Shown here piece after piece: positions 46,801-57,100 of a stretch of DNA of 64,000 nt. This stretch comes from Pomphorhynchus laevis (taxonomy: Eukaryota; Acanthocephala; Palaeacanthocephala; Echinorhynchida; Pomphorhynchidae): NCBI GenBank assembly GCA_012934845.2, contig WNNJ02001959.1:146581-210580 (forward strand). The letters run 5' to 3'. The notes beneath the pieces were generated by a model. The model was given only the letters and a program-made list of their open reading frames with translations. It had not been told where the DNA came from and did no database searches. The translations under genes were made by a program, and so were the position numbers. The number at the start of each line of letters is the position of its first letter. Positions within the stretch are counted from its first letter, which is position 1.

Positions 46801-48576
46801 TATTTTTCTTTTTCCTTTTATCGCTTTTTGGCTTGCGTTTAACCGGATTATTATAATATAGTTGTTTATTATGTATTATACTACTTCTGCCAATTCCTTG
46901 TACCACGTCATTCAATCCTAATGGGTACATGGAATTAAGCGTTTTAATCCAAAAATCTTCTTTTTCTAATAGTTTTTGATTTAATATTGCCTTATTGCTA
47001 TTCTTCTAATATATCGCTTCTTGGCTTGCGTCTAACCGGATTATTATAATATAGTTGTTCCTTATTTACTACTTCTGCCAATCAACTCAACTTAAGCTAT
47101 CATAGCTACGAAACAATTGTTTTGTAATCATTTCCAAATTTAGTATTTCGATGGCTATGATCATAAGTTAAAAAGTGATAGAAGTTAAACGAAACTTACA
47201 AACTTGCGATTTTTAAAATTACAATTAAGACTGGATAAAAGCAATTATTTTAACACTAAAATAGAAAGATTGCCAAATATTTAATGTAGATGTTATATTT
47301 AAATAACTGATGCAAATTATTAGACTTACCCACAAAGTTATCATCACAATCATCTTCATATTCTTCGTCCACAGGTAATTCGAAAGTTTCTTGATTACCT
47401 GGCATGCCAGATCCTGATTTTAAAGCAGACATTGGTGGAATATCATGTGACAATTTTAATGACGGTGATATGCTTTCTGCTCGAATTTTACATGCAATTT
47501 CACTGTAGATAATAAGAAATAAAAAGTAAACAGAATTTGTTAATATACCTAAGGCTAGCTTTTAAATTGGTTGGGGACACTCTATTTGTTCGCAGAAGCT
47601 GTGAATTTTCGGTTTTATAACTTGCCATATTAGTGGGACTTGATAAAATACATTCTGCTGATTGGGTTTGCCTCGGTGCTGAAAGAAAAACTAAAATCAC
47701 AAGGAAATTTTACTTACAAGCTAAATATTATATATCAATTTTTTGAATTTAATTATCGAGTATAAAAAATTCTTAATTTTCGTTAAAATTACCAAATATA
47801 TTTTTAAAATTTTATACTTTTAATATCAGCATATTTCAATATTTACAAATTATTTTATAAATTCTTTGTAGTAAATAATTTGAATAATTTCATTACTACC
47901 ATCTCTTTCAAATTCCGGTTAAAATAATTATTTAATAATAAATCATTTGTAGTAAATAATTTGAATAATTTCATTACTACCATCTCTTTCAAATTCCGGT
48001 TAAAATAATTATTTAATAATAAATCATTTGTAGTAAATAATTTGAATAATTTCATTACTACCATCTCTTTCAAATTCCGGTTAAAATAATTATTTAATAA
48101 TAAATCATAATAAAAAGGTTAATCCACATATTTTGTAAATCAGACAAAAATTTAGATGAAATATTCTGAAGATGAAATAATGCACTGACAAGTTGAATGT
48201 AGAAACATTTAAACATAATTATAGTAGGCCATTTCAAGTTTTCAAATATTGAAAACATTATGATTTCAACGATTATCATCGATTGAAAAAGTCATTTAAA
48301 TTACAGCAATTGAATAGAATATCCGAATAAAGAATCAAATGTAGATTCTGGTAATAAAGATAATGTTCGGTCACTACTCAACGGTAATTTGTCTGCTACA
48401 GACTAATATAAAGACTTACAACTGTTAGCACGGACAGAGGCTTTATCATTTTCATTTTCGACGTCATTTAGGTGTTTCTTATAACAAACAGAGCAATATC
48501 CATCATTCGATTCGGTTCCAAAAAAGCCACACATATTCCTGCAAGCCTTCTGCGAGTAATTCGACTGTTCTGTCAT
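37667..48576 (-). CDS. ZFAND5/6-like: A20/AN1 zinc-finger protein, five-exon gene
   Basis: Five exons (48576-48420, 47678-47549, 47502-47330, 40874-40689, 37815-37667) join with consistent phases (1, 2, 1, 1) and GT/AG borders to give 264 residues. The N-terminus has an A20 finger (ligands C12, C16, C28, C31; core [16 protein letters not shown]). The C-terminus has an AN1 finger (C205, C208, C219, C221, C226, H229, H235, C237). It ends with the family's NNPVV...EKI tail. Such proteins bind ubiquitin through A20 and act in proteasome regulation and stress responses in the cytosol. The usual length is about 210; the extra residues lie in the Ser/Asp/Glu-rich linker. Introns are 741, 46, 6455 and 2873 nt. 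The two large ones carry foldback elements, and the largest holds a Penelope-like element. ATG at 48576 is chosen because it places A20 at the usual distance. A frame extending upstream lacks another ATG. Confidence 0.92.
37816..40688 (-). other. ZFAND-like intron 4
   Basis: 2873 nt, AT-rich. No retroelement coding was recognised here. Short inverted strings occur, such as CTACATGTCGTGGACATGTAG near 37938. Frames such as 39235-39441 lack domains and are not supported. Confidence 0.6.
40689..40874 (-). CDS. ZFAND5/6-like: ZFAND-like exon 4: linker and first half of AN1
   Basis: The exon follows a 6455-nt intron. The acceptor CGTTTATCAG ends at 40875. The exon ends in [16 protein letters not shown], the start of the AN1 finger, cut in phase 1 before GTATAT. 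Confidence 0.9.
41261..41445. repeat. Foldback element in intron 3, near-perfect palindrome
   Basis: Arms of about 75 bp (GGATCGAAGAAGAGAGGAAA, then GATATTTCCCTAACTTCTGT on the left; inverse on the right) meet at AGCATCTTCAGAAAGTTTTC with almost no loop. Each strand carries CTGAAGA, one T, a GCTAAC...GTTAG hairpin and GAAATATC. It matches the families at 9528 and 41655. Confidence 0.8.
41655..41850. repeat. Foldback element in intron 3, second copy
   Basis: Flanked by TTGATAATGATCCATTAGTG and AATAATTATTTATTATCATT. The left arm is partly lost. The right arm has CTGAAGATGCTAACAGTAAT, then TAGCGAAATAT and the inverse of the GGAGCTGGATC end. Confidence 0.65.
42120..42265. repeat. Foldback right arm in intron 3, third copy
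   Basis: From 42137 the sequence TTTTCTGAAGATGCTAACAG, TAGTTAGAGAAATATC and on to ATTTTAATCTTTAGATTTTA is almost identical to 41345-41510. Only one arm is present, so the 41345-41550 interval has been copied locally as a direct repeat. Confidence 0.7.
42395..42525. repeat. Short tandem repeat around ATGTTAGTACCTAA
   Basis: Five to six copies of AATATGTTAGTACCTAAATTG and shortened forms, 14-36 bases apart. It lies inside intron 3 of the ZFAND-like gene. Confidence 0.75.
42612..42645 (+). ncRNA. CTGAAGA-hairpin-GAAAT motif
   Basis: CTGAAGA, then a GCAG/CTGC hairpin, then CGAAATGCTG. It resembles the motif at 9069 but has a longer spacer before the hairpin, a weak outer stem, and no palindromic dinucleotide stem. 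It is followed by a T-rich tail. Probably the decayed 3' end of a Penelope-type or similar element. Confidence 0.3.
43440..46985 (-). mobile_element. Penelope-like retroelement (Naiad-like), largest copy
   Basis: In leftward order: a GIY-YIG-type N-terminal remnant (46980-46800: [20 protein letters not shown], then a basic [14 protein letters not shown] linker); a segment with [20 protein letters not shown] (about 46440); the reverse transcriptase (45709-44954: [30 protein letters not shown]); the conserved C-terminal block (44171-43914); and the non-coding terminal region (43830-43440). An N-terminal endonuclease ahead of the reverse transcriptase is the permuted order described for Naiad-type elements. 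The C-terminal block is present twice (43914-44171 and about 44430-44600), and a segment near 45880-46040 is repeated near 46250-46400. It is broken and old, with several interruptions. It sits in intron 3 of the ZFAND-like gene in the same orientation. Confidence 0.8.
46986..47110 (-). mobile_element. Second fragment of the Penelope-like N-terminal linker
   Basis: CTTGGCTTGCGTCTAACCGG and ATTATTATAATATAGTTGTT repeat the linker sequence seen at 46830-46870, showing that the 5' end of the element was partly duplicated next to itself. Confidence 0.6.
47330..47502 (-). CDS. ZFAND5/6-like: ZFAND-like exon 3: acidic linker
   Basis: It is separated from exon 2 by a 46-nt intron (47548-47503). It encodes [20 protein letters not shown] onward to an acidic stretch ([14 protein letters not shown]) and ends at a GTAAGT donor. 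No domain is recognised. Confidence 0.8.
47549..47678 (-). CDS. ZFAND5/6-like: ZFAND-like exon 2: linker
   Basis: The acceptor TTTTTCTTTCAG ends at 47679 and the donor GTATAT starts at 47548. The exon encodes a Ser/Thr/Asn-rich linker ([20 protein letters not shown] onward) without a domain, as is usual between A20 and AN1. Confidence 0.8.
47860..48110. repeat. 81-bp tandem repeat, three units, in ZFAND-like intron 1
   Basis: TTTGTAGTAAATAATTTGAA starts at 47865, 47946 and 48027, spaced exactly 81 bp. Because 81 is a multiple of three, the minus strand stays open through all units ([20 protein letters not shown]), but there is no splice-site or database-type evidence of coding. The units are almost identical, so the expansion is recent. 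Confidence 0.9.
48420..48576 (-). CDS. ZFAND5/6-like: ZFAND-like exon 1: A20 zinc finger
   Basis: The exon encodes [20 protein letters not shown] through [11 protein letters not shown] to VRANS, with all four A20 cysteines. The donor is a consensus GTAAGT at 48419. A possible acceptor, ATCATCAG, lies directly before the ATG, so a 5' UTR intron is possible. Confidence 0.9.
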
Positions 48577-50255
48577 TCTGATGATATTGTTGTTGCAGAT
48601 CGCTTGGTTAAATAATGACAACCAGTCTTTTTAAATGAACACAAGCCAATTATAACTTATTACAGATGCGTATCTAGAGAAAATAAAGAGTTAAAAGTTT
48701 AGTTTTTACTAGTGTGTGGACTTTGAAATTTTTGATAATTTAAAAAATATACGGTTATTTGTTTCATAAGGAGAAGGCACTTGTTAATAACCAGCTCGAA
48801 AAAATCAAATATCAACTTAAAATTTTAAATACTTTAAAAAAGATTAAACTCTGTTCTTGCAATTGAGAGACGGTTATTTATTTCCACTTCATAAGGAGAG
48901 GGAACTGGTAAATATAAACATATATACATGAACAGAAATAAATACGTGACATCAATTCTAACTTTATATCGAAGTAAAGATATTTTGTTTATAATAATAT
49001 TCTATTGCATGTAAACAGTTTTCGTGGTAAGAGTATTGAATGGCAATGAGGATTTCACCTCATTGTATTTTTTGAAAATTATGTGCATTGATATGCTGGC
49101 TATATGAATAGAAGTGAATGCACAGCTATAAATATAGCAGCATAAATTATCGCATAATTTACAAAAAATTAAAATATTCTCAAAGTATTTGTTTTTAAAT
49201 AAAATTGATTTAGTCATTTAAAATATCTATATCGTTTAGAATCGTCTTTGAATTTATTATTTCTATTCTCTAATTGTGTATTTATAAGAAAAAAATTAAA
49301 TTATCGACAGTCATCGGAAATAGATTAAATTAAAAATGCTATCAATAAAGATCAATAGAATTAATAGCTTAGTCAATTTGCTACTTCTGAATACAAACTA
49401 CTTAAAGTTATAAATTTTTAATAGCAAAATATAGAATTCCACAACGTCAACTATTTAATTATGCATTTTGGTAATATATTATCTGTTCAATATTTTATTA
49501 TCACTCAAACAGAAGCTAAAAAGATTAAATATTTCATTTATAAAGCAAATACTATCACATTGCATGTAAAATTGGCGATGAAGCAAACTATTATCTACAC
49601 TGTTGTAACCAGATCACATCTGTAAACCTGCGGTGATATTAAACTTTATAGCTCAAAGGCACATCGGAACAACTTTGATTTATCGTCACATATTTACTTT
49701 GAACAATATAACCAAATAAAAGCACGCCTGCTCGCAATTATGTAAATACGATACTTTGACAATGTGTCAATAGGCCACCAATTATTTTTGCTAATTTTTA
49801 CACAGCTAGAAAATGATGAGCTGAAACCATCATAAAAATGACTTATGCGCAAATATTTAATATAAAATAAATTAATTTATGTAAAATGTAATTATTTTAT
49901 GTAAGTGAAATAATCTTAAAACAATCAAGTTGTAAAAAATTAATAATTAGTATACAATTAAATTATTTTATACTAATATGATGCTAATATAATATTATTT
50001 AGTATTTAATAACTGTTTACAATTTTAATAATATGTAATCATTAATTAATTTCGTAAATAATTTAAAATTACATTAATTTCCATAATTTAGAAAATGTAA
50101 TTATAACATCGCAAATTTAACTGGTAATTGTTGCTTAGAATTAAAAAAATCAACTGTACTTTAAATTTTTTTGGATCACTGAGGTTATATATTTGTGCAA
50201 AATATTGAAAGTTTAAATATCATAATCTTACAAATAACTTAAATAACTTAAAAAT
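48577..50255. other. Upstream of the ZFAND-like gene; AT-rich
   Basis: No clear gene. ACGGTTATTT...AAGGAGA and GACGGTTATTT...AAGGAGAG (near 48748 and 48871) form a loose direct repeat. The promoter of the ZFAND-like gene should lie here but no core element can be named with confidence. Confidence 0.35.
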
Positions 50256-50550
50256 TGATTAAAAACACAATTAAAGGTCATCATGAGGAATTCCTGTCAT
50301 GATCCTGCTTCTCCACATTAGCCCAACATAGTAGGGTTCGTGTATTCCATCAATACGAATATTGATTATTTATAAGTTGGTGTACTTCGTCAGCATCAAT
50401 TCATGATGTGTTTGAACTGATGCGATTTTATTTAAATTACGGTAATCCCTTATTTTAACTATATTATTTACCATTCAGAGAATAGAAAAGAATAGAGGTC
50501 AGCAGGAGAAACTGCTATGTTATCAGGTTCCACTGCATTATCCAAAATTT
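50256..50550 (-). repeat. Two Penelope-like terminal fragments
   Basis: AATTAAAGGTCATCATGAGG and TAGCCCAACATAGTAGGG (50270-50335), and then AATAGAGGTCAGCAGGAGAA and ACTGCTATGTTATCAGGTTC (50490-50530), are two diverged pieces of the same terminal region. Confidence 0.55.
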
Positions 50551-51924
50551 CATATTACTTATGAATGAGTATTTAAATTGCAATACAAGTTTAGGAACCT
50601 TCTACTATTGTATTTCTGATACAGATTTTCTGATCCAACTTTTGTGAAATTCTGCTTTTAGTAAAATTATTGAGAAATTAATAATTAAAACACAGAAAAA
50701 ATGTTTTCCTCTGCATTAGTATTAGCAGCAGAAAACCAGATTTCAAGCATAACAACAAGTATCTTACCAGATACTTATTTTATAACCATGGGAAACATCA
50801 TTCGCAGATCTAGTTGTCAAGAGTGAGAAACCCGTCACTGCACACATACTAAGTGCTAGTTTACACTGACTCACGAATCAAGAAATCAGAATTTTAAGTT
50901 TAGATATAGTGTTATAGAGCTTTCCGTCTCGCGATCGTTGCTCCGTCGTCAATAATATTACTACTTCGATCTCCAAATCCCCACAAGTACGTTCGACCAC
51001 AATGTTCCGCATTCAGATCCATCACATCGTATCTTGTTCCTGAGGATAAACAATCCTTTTTCAACATCTCTCTTGCCGCATTCATCGGCCTAAACAAATC
51101 TTCTCAATCTAATCCTTCTCAGCCCCCTCTCCTAAAATTGTTTTCATGCATCGTTCTCACGCGACCTCTGTCCTCTCCGAACGATTTAAACTCATATCAT
51201 CTTCAGCCACTCGCATTTTCCCCGATCGCGCCTCTTCCGAAATCGCTCAACTCTCTTCTGCCCGCATCGAAAAACGCCGTCGCGAGAAAAACGGCGAAGC
51301 ATCTCTCTTCATCCGAAACATCGATGGAAATTTCAAGTTGTCCACACTTGCCCCAAAATTCAATGGCGCTCCATTTCCCCATGTGTCTTCTTCGCTAGCC
51401 CTTTCACCACCACACACGGTTTCCGCCTCGGCCTCCTCAACACTTGATCGATTCTCCATGAATCCGATCTTATCATCAATCTATTCACCAAACAATCTAT
51501 CGATCTCTTCTGCCTGACAGAATCATGGCACTTCGATTCCGACGACTTCTCCATTCGCCGTTTGCTCTCTGCCGGTTGCGCAATAGTCGAATCAGCCCGC
51601 CCCCTCAGCTCATACCTTTTTAAATTCTCTAATCATGGCGGCATTGTCACATTCGCCCGTCGCTCCGCGTCTCTTCGCAAAATCACTCCTCCTTTTATTC
51701 CTTGCTCTTAAGAATTGCTCACTTGTTGTTGTTCTAGCCCGATCACTCTGGATCTCGCCATTTACCGAACTCGCTACCCTCCTTTCCACTTTTCTTTATC
51801 TTCCATCCCTTCAATCGTTCTTGGCGACTTCAACATCCTCTCGATCGCCCCATTCCACCGAGTCCATCCAGTTTATCAACATTCTATCCAACTACAACTA
51901 CAAAACCGATCTCCACTGCCCCAA

Positions 51925-52206
51925 CACATATCCTTGGCGGGGCACTTGACATCATCGCTGTCCTCGATCGTTTTGCTGCCTACACTCATTGTCCATCTCC
52001 GATCTTGGTATATCCGATAACTTTCTCGTCACCCTTGATATCACTTCCAACCACTTACCGGCCCACACATATCCTTGGCGGGACACTCGACATCACCGCT
52101 GTCCTTGATCGTTTTGCTGCCTACACTCATTGTCCATCTCCGATCCTGGTCGATCCGATCACTTTCTCGTCACCCTTGATATCACTTTCAACCACTCACC
52201 GTTTCA
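51925..52206 (+). repeat. 141-bp tandem duplication inside the LINE endonuclease
   Basis: CACATATCCTTGGCGGG begins at 51925 and again at 52066; the two 141-bp units differ at a modest number of positions. The length equals 47 codons, so the duplication keeps frame. It repeats the C-terminal endonuclease segment. Confidence 0.9.
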
Positions 52207-52921
52207 CACACCTACAATCCAACGTGGTCCTGGAAGACATCTTGACTTCCCACTTCTCCGCAACTCCTTAACGCAGCATAAAATCAACACTTCATTAAAC
52301 TCCAAGTCTCTCTGGTATACTTTTAACTCAATCCTTTCTCGATCCTCTTCGTCTTGCAACATCAATCGCCATGATTATTCGTCATTTCTTCAGACCAAAG
52401 TATCCACGTTGCTCTCTCACAACCCCGTATCCATTCCATCTCACTTCTACTCGCCTCGCCTAATCCTCCCGAAACTCTTTCATCGTCTACCTGCCTCACC
52501 TGCCGTAGTCTCATCTGTCCTCATGTCCTTGCCTAACAAAACCTCACCTGCCTATTCACTGCCTACACCCATAATTAAATCCATATGCTCATCGATATCT
52601 CCTTTCCTCACCACCTTGTTTAACTCGTCCATCCGCAATCGTATCAATACTTCTCACTGGAAATCCGACATCGTTCGTCCCCTCCCCTCACTTCCTTCTA
52701 GCTATTGCCCCATTTCACTCCCTTCTACTCTTTCCAAGCTTTTAGAGCGCCTTATCTTAATACAGATCAATGTTTATCTCTCTTCATCCAATCTGTACCC
52801 TCCTTTCCAATCCGCTTTCCGCTCTAATCACTCCACAGAAATCGCATGCATGAAAGTTTACAACGACCTACTCATTTCTCGTCACAAGGCTCTATATAGT
52901 GTTATCATCTGCCTCGACCTC

Positions 52922-53002
52922 TCCTCCACCTTCGACATCCTCGACCACTCCTCCGCCTTCGACATCCTCGACCTCTCATCCGCCTTCGACATCCTCGATC
53001 AC
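52922..53002 (+). repeat. 27-bp triplication at reverse transcriptase motif A
   Basis: TTCGACATCCTCGA starts at 52931, 52958 and 52985, exactly 27 bp apart. The translation is SSTFDILDH, SSAFDILDL, SSAFDILDH: three in-frame copies of the motif A segment where one is normal. This adds 18 residues in the catalytic palm. Confidence 0.92.
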
Positions 53003-54160
53003 TCCATCCTCCTTTCTCGACTTCGTTATGATTACGGTTTATCTTTCTCCTCCATAACACGGTTTGATTCATATCTATCCGACCGTTCTTTTCGAGTTTG
53101 TTCAGATTCATCATCATCTCCTCCCATCCCTAATTTCTACGGGGTCCCACAAGGTTCAGTCCTAGGTCCCCAGTTTTCCCTCTTATACTTAGCGATCTCT
53201 CTGTGTTTATGAAATCTTATTCATTTAACGTCATGCAATACACCGATAACATCCTCATATATTATCATTCACCCGCCCATCGCATACACGATATCGGTAT
53301 TTCTGCCTCAAACTGTCTTTCTTCTATCTACTAACGTCTCTACAATCTTCATCTCGTTCTAAACCTTGACAAGTCTAAAATAATGTGAATCCTCCCCCGT
53401 CAACCTAACATATCTCATTCACCTGTAACTTTTGCCTCATCAATCTTCCCCATAGTTCACAATCTCACTTTCTTAGGATTCCATTTTGATGATCATCTTT
53501 CCCTTAAAACCTTCGTCTGCGACAAGGTCCCCTCGTCTAACTTAATTCTGCGTGACATCTGCCGTATCCGTTTCCTTATCGACTTCCGTTCTTGTATGTC
53601 TCTTCTTTTATCGCATTTCATCCCTAAAATCGATTACTGCCTCAGCCTTTTCGCCAATTCTCAAAAATCCATCATACTACCCCTACAACACATCATCAAC
53701 TCCGCCGCTCGAGTGCTCCTACATCTTTGTCGCTTTGACCACACATCCACATATTTTGGCCAACTCTTATATCACACTATCAGGATCCAACTCCGCCTTC
53801 TTCCCGTAACTTTTCGTCTCATCGCTGTCGCCCCCATAGTTCATCAACCTCCCTTTCTTAGACGACAATCGCCAAACCTCGCTATCGCTGGCATCCTTTC
53901 ATTCCATCTTAACGTTCCTAATTACTCCAACAACTACGGTCTCCGATCCTTCCTCGTCGCCGCCCCACTCACCTGGAATCAACTCCCTCTCGACGTCCGC
54001 CGTGCTCTCTCCTTTATTACATTCAAACACCTCCTCCGTTCCCACCTTCTCGACACATGATTTAGATTTTTGTTTTTTTTGTTGCTTTTATTCGTGGTCA
54101 TGTAAGCGTGCGCCGGCAAGCATTTGCCACGTAAAAATAAATATATTTTGATATATCTTA

Positions 54161-57100
54161 AAATATATAAAATATATATCTTTCATTATATATATCTTAA
54201 AATATATAAAATATATCTCAAAATGAGTAAAATGACTAACAATATAATATATACTAATTTATATATTGTGATTTAAGAATAAAGCAATAATTTTAATAAT
54301 AATATTTTGCAAAAAATTACTCATTGAGCTAAAATCTGCAAACAGTCGAGCGTAGTTAAGGTAAAGTGTTCAGCAGTATAAAAGCAGAAATTAAAGAACA
54401 GAGTAGCGCCCACAGACTGGAGAGAGGTGTATGAATCAAAGATTTACTAAAAAGTAGAGGAGACTAACAATTGCTGCTCTTCATATTAGTGTTAATGTGA
54501 TATAAGCCTTTGTTGACAAGGATCAGCAGTAATTCGCATTGGAATTGCATTCTAGGCCAGCACTAAAAACGAAAAAATGCTTTACTAGCGCAAGGGAAGC
54601 GTAATTTCAGCAAATAGAGTAGAGAAAATGAAAAAATCGAAACTGTTGTTGGCCAATGTTGCTCTTTATGATCAACAAGATACGGAACAGTAAATGACAA
54701 AATGTCACCAGTTTTAAGTAAAAATCATTATAAAATTTTATGAACAATCATGTCTGTTTAGATGATTGAAATAAAATCAAACAAATTCACTGAAAAAACT
54801 ATTTTAAGATATGATGAATAATAAATTGTAAGCAACGATTGAAGAGATTTACTTTAAGGTTACGTTAATGGCAGTCTGACGAGATGTTTTTCACATCAAT
54901 ATACGAAGGGAGTATTAAAATGAATCAAATCGGAAGCGCATTCCAACAGGTACATTTCGAATTACAAGTTATCACATATGCAGGAATTACACTACAAAAA
55001 TATTAAACTTGAAAAAATAATAAGGCATTCTAACGAGTGTAAATAAGGGCGCAAAGCTTGAAATGTTATTTCAGCAATCAAAATTCATATCCTAACGCTT
55101 TGTTCGGTAAATCTGGTTTCAAATTAAACTTAATTTCACATTTGCAACTGCGTTCAAGCAAACTTCGTCTAGGTCGATATTAAAACGAAAATGTTAAATA
55201 AATTCGATAGATTAAATACCCAAGTGCGTTTATTGGAACTAAATATTTATTTGCTCATTGATGTTAAAGTAAAACGAAAATTAAAAATTTTGAATGACTG
55301 ACATATGCATTTTAAATTTTTGGGATATTGTAGAACCGAGTATATAAGAAATTGAATTGGTCGATAAATTTGAATTGATATTTTTAATCGATTGAAACTA
55401 CTTTTGACGTTGAACAATGTGCACATTAGATCAGCAAATATAAAATAAAGGATTGTGCCGTCGAAGACTTAATGACTATACTTGTGACAATCCCCATGTT
55501 TGATTAAATCTTAAAAATACTAATAAAGTCTTGATACAAATTTATATTCTTTAATATAGGTAACTTATCTAGAGTAGAAGGCAAACCCGTTAACCGAAGA
55601 TAATGATTGAGTGGAGATTTAGCTGAAGAACACACGTTTCTATTACTTGAATAGTAACAATAACCGGATCACTCACGAGGTTTTAAATTAGCTTGATAAC
55701 AAAATAAAATATAGAACGATCACTGCGGCTGTGGTTATCACTTATCAGTTATAGGATTAACCCACGAAATTCTAAATGTAATGAATTTATTGAATTTTCA
55801 ACGTCTTTACTTTCAGAATCCGCGAATTCTGAAAATCAATATGGCGATATTCAGAACTTGACAAATTTTTTGTCTTCTTATTGAGCTACATTTAATAAAG
55901 ATAAAAAAGCACTTTTATTAATTTTATCCAGCAAACTTATCTATCAGATGCCGATTTACGATTAAAGTGCTCGGAGTGTGTTTAGAAGAGATTTAAAAGT
56001 ATCCGTATTGAAACAAGATGGATTTAGTTTTTAATAATATTATATTATTTATTATTAATGTTTCAACAGCACATGAAAGCATGGCTTAATTGGCTGGTTC
56101 ACTGCAGAAAAAATATAATAAAATTATCACAAATACGGAAAAGCAGCTTTCCCCATGGCATCCTCTATCGGTAATTTCTTTTAGAATTGGTTGATATTGC
56201 TACTGCACACTGTTGACTCTCCAAGCCTATTCCACAGAGATACAACTCGCCGATCAAATTGGACAGCTCGTGATTTTCTAATACTTTAACGTCGCAGAGT
56301 TAAACCATGGTCTCGAAGGATATTGGATGATCGCAAATGAAGGCAATCTCGAAGTGGAGTGCCTTCATTTAATAATAAATCCATAATTTTATTGATTTAC
56401 ACAGAAAATCCGATATAAATTTAAGTATTTAAATATTGATATGGATTCAAATATCGAAATTTAATTTTTAAGGGATTGTAATGACTAACTCTTTTATAAA
56501 ATAAGATTCGCATATTTTAAATTACCAAAAATATTTTAATTATATGTTTTATTACACATTCAAATTATTATGGGAATTTGAAGAGTAGTTTAACTTGTTT
56601 GCTAAGTTATTTGATTTTAAATAGAAATAAGGAATGACGTTATTGACTTTGTGTTAGAAAATTAGCAAGTCGTACTAAAAATATGACTGGAATTAAATAA
56701 AACCTAGAATCAAGATTATGTATCAGTTATAAGTAGCTAGCCCGAAAATTTCAGGAAAACTCAAAAGCTGAAGCATTCATCTTTAAATGTTACCATTAAA
56801 TGTCAATTTAGTGAAACTTTATACAGAATTCAAATTCGATTACACGAGTAGTTCGCAAACACGATAGTTCAATCACCGTTTTTGATTTTTTTAATGAAAA
56901 ATTTAATCATTTGATGAAGACGCAAACAATATTGTATCTACAATAATAGCTGCAGTGTAGAATTACTATTCATTGTATTACAATATAGTAATAAATGACG
57001 CTCCATGACGGAATAAGCAAAACAATTAGTTCAATATTAAACGCTCATTGGTGAATCTGAAATAAAAATTCAGTGGAAATTAGATGTCATTGAAAACAAT

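Larger units (their letters stand above)
50905..54160 (+). mobile_element. CR1/L2-like LINE, near full length but damaged
   Basis: The element has an apurinic-type endonuclease remnant (51100-52200, including LFCLTESWHFDSDD, LGDFN and the RSDHFLVTLDI end). The reverse transcriptase follows (52650-53270) with CPISLPSTLSKLLERL, SAFRSNHSTEIACMKVYNDL, ICLDLSSTFDILDH, GVPQGSVLGP and YTDN where Y-x-D-D is expected. The C-terminal region (53590-54060) has KIDYCLSLFANS, LLPVTFRL, SFLVAAPLTWNQLPLD and FKHLLRSHLL. The order and C-terminus are typical of the CR1/L2/Rex1 group. The frame is split into several pieces, so it is inactive. The 3' UTR has GTGCGCCGGCAAGCATTTGC and an AT microsatellite tail. 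The whole element is rich in C and T on this strand and far less AT-rich than its surroundings. Confidence 0.88.

Noticed and set aside
47855-48073. 27-residue repeat protein
   Set aside because: No ATG outside the repeat, it lies within a well-supported intron, and it is explained by an 81-bp satellite.
52905-53117. Minus-strand frame rich in Arg and Gly
   Set aside because: It is the reverse complement of the 27-bp triplication in the LINE reverse transcriptase.
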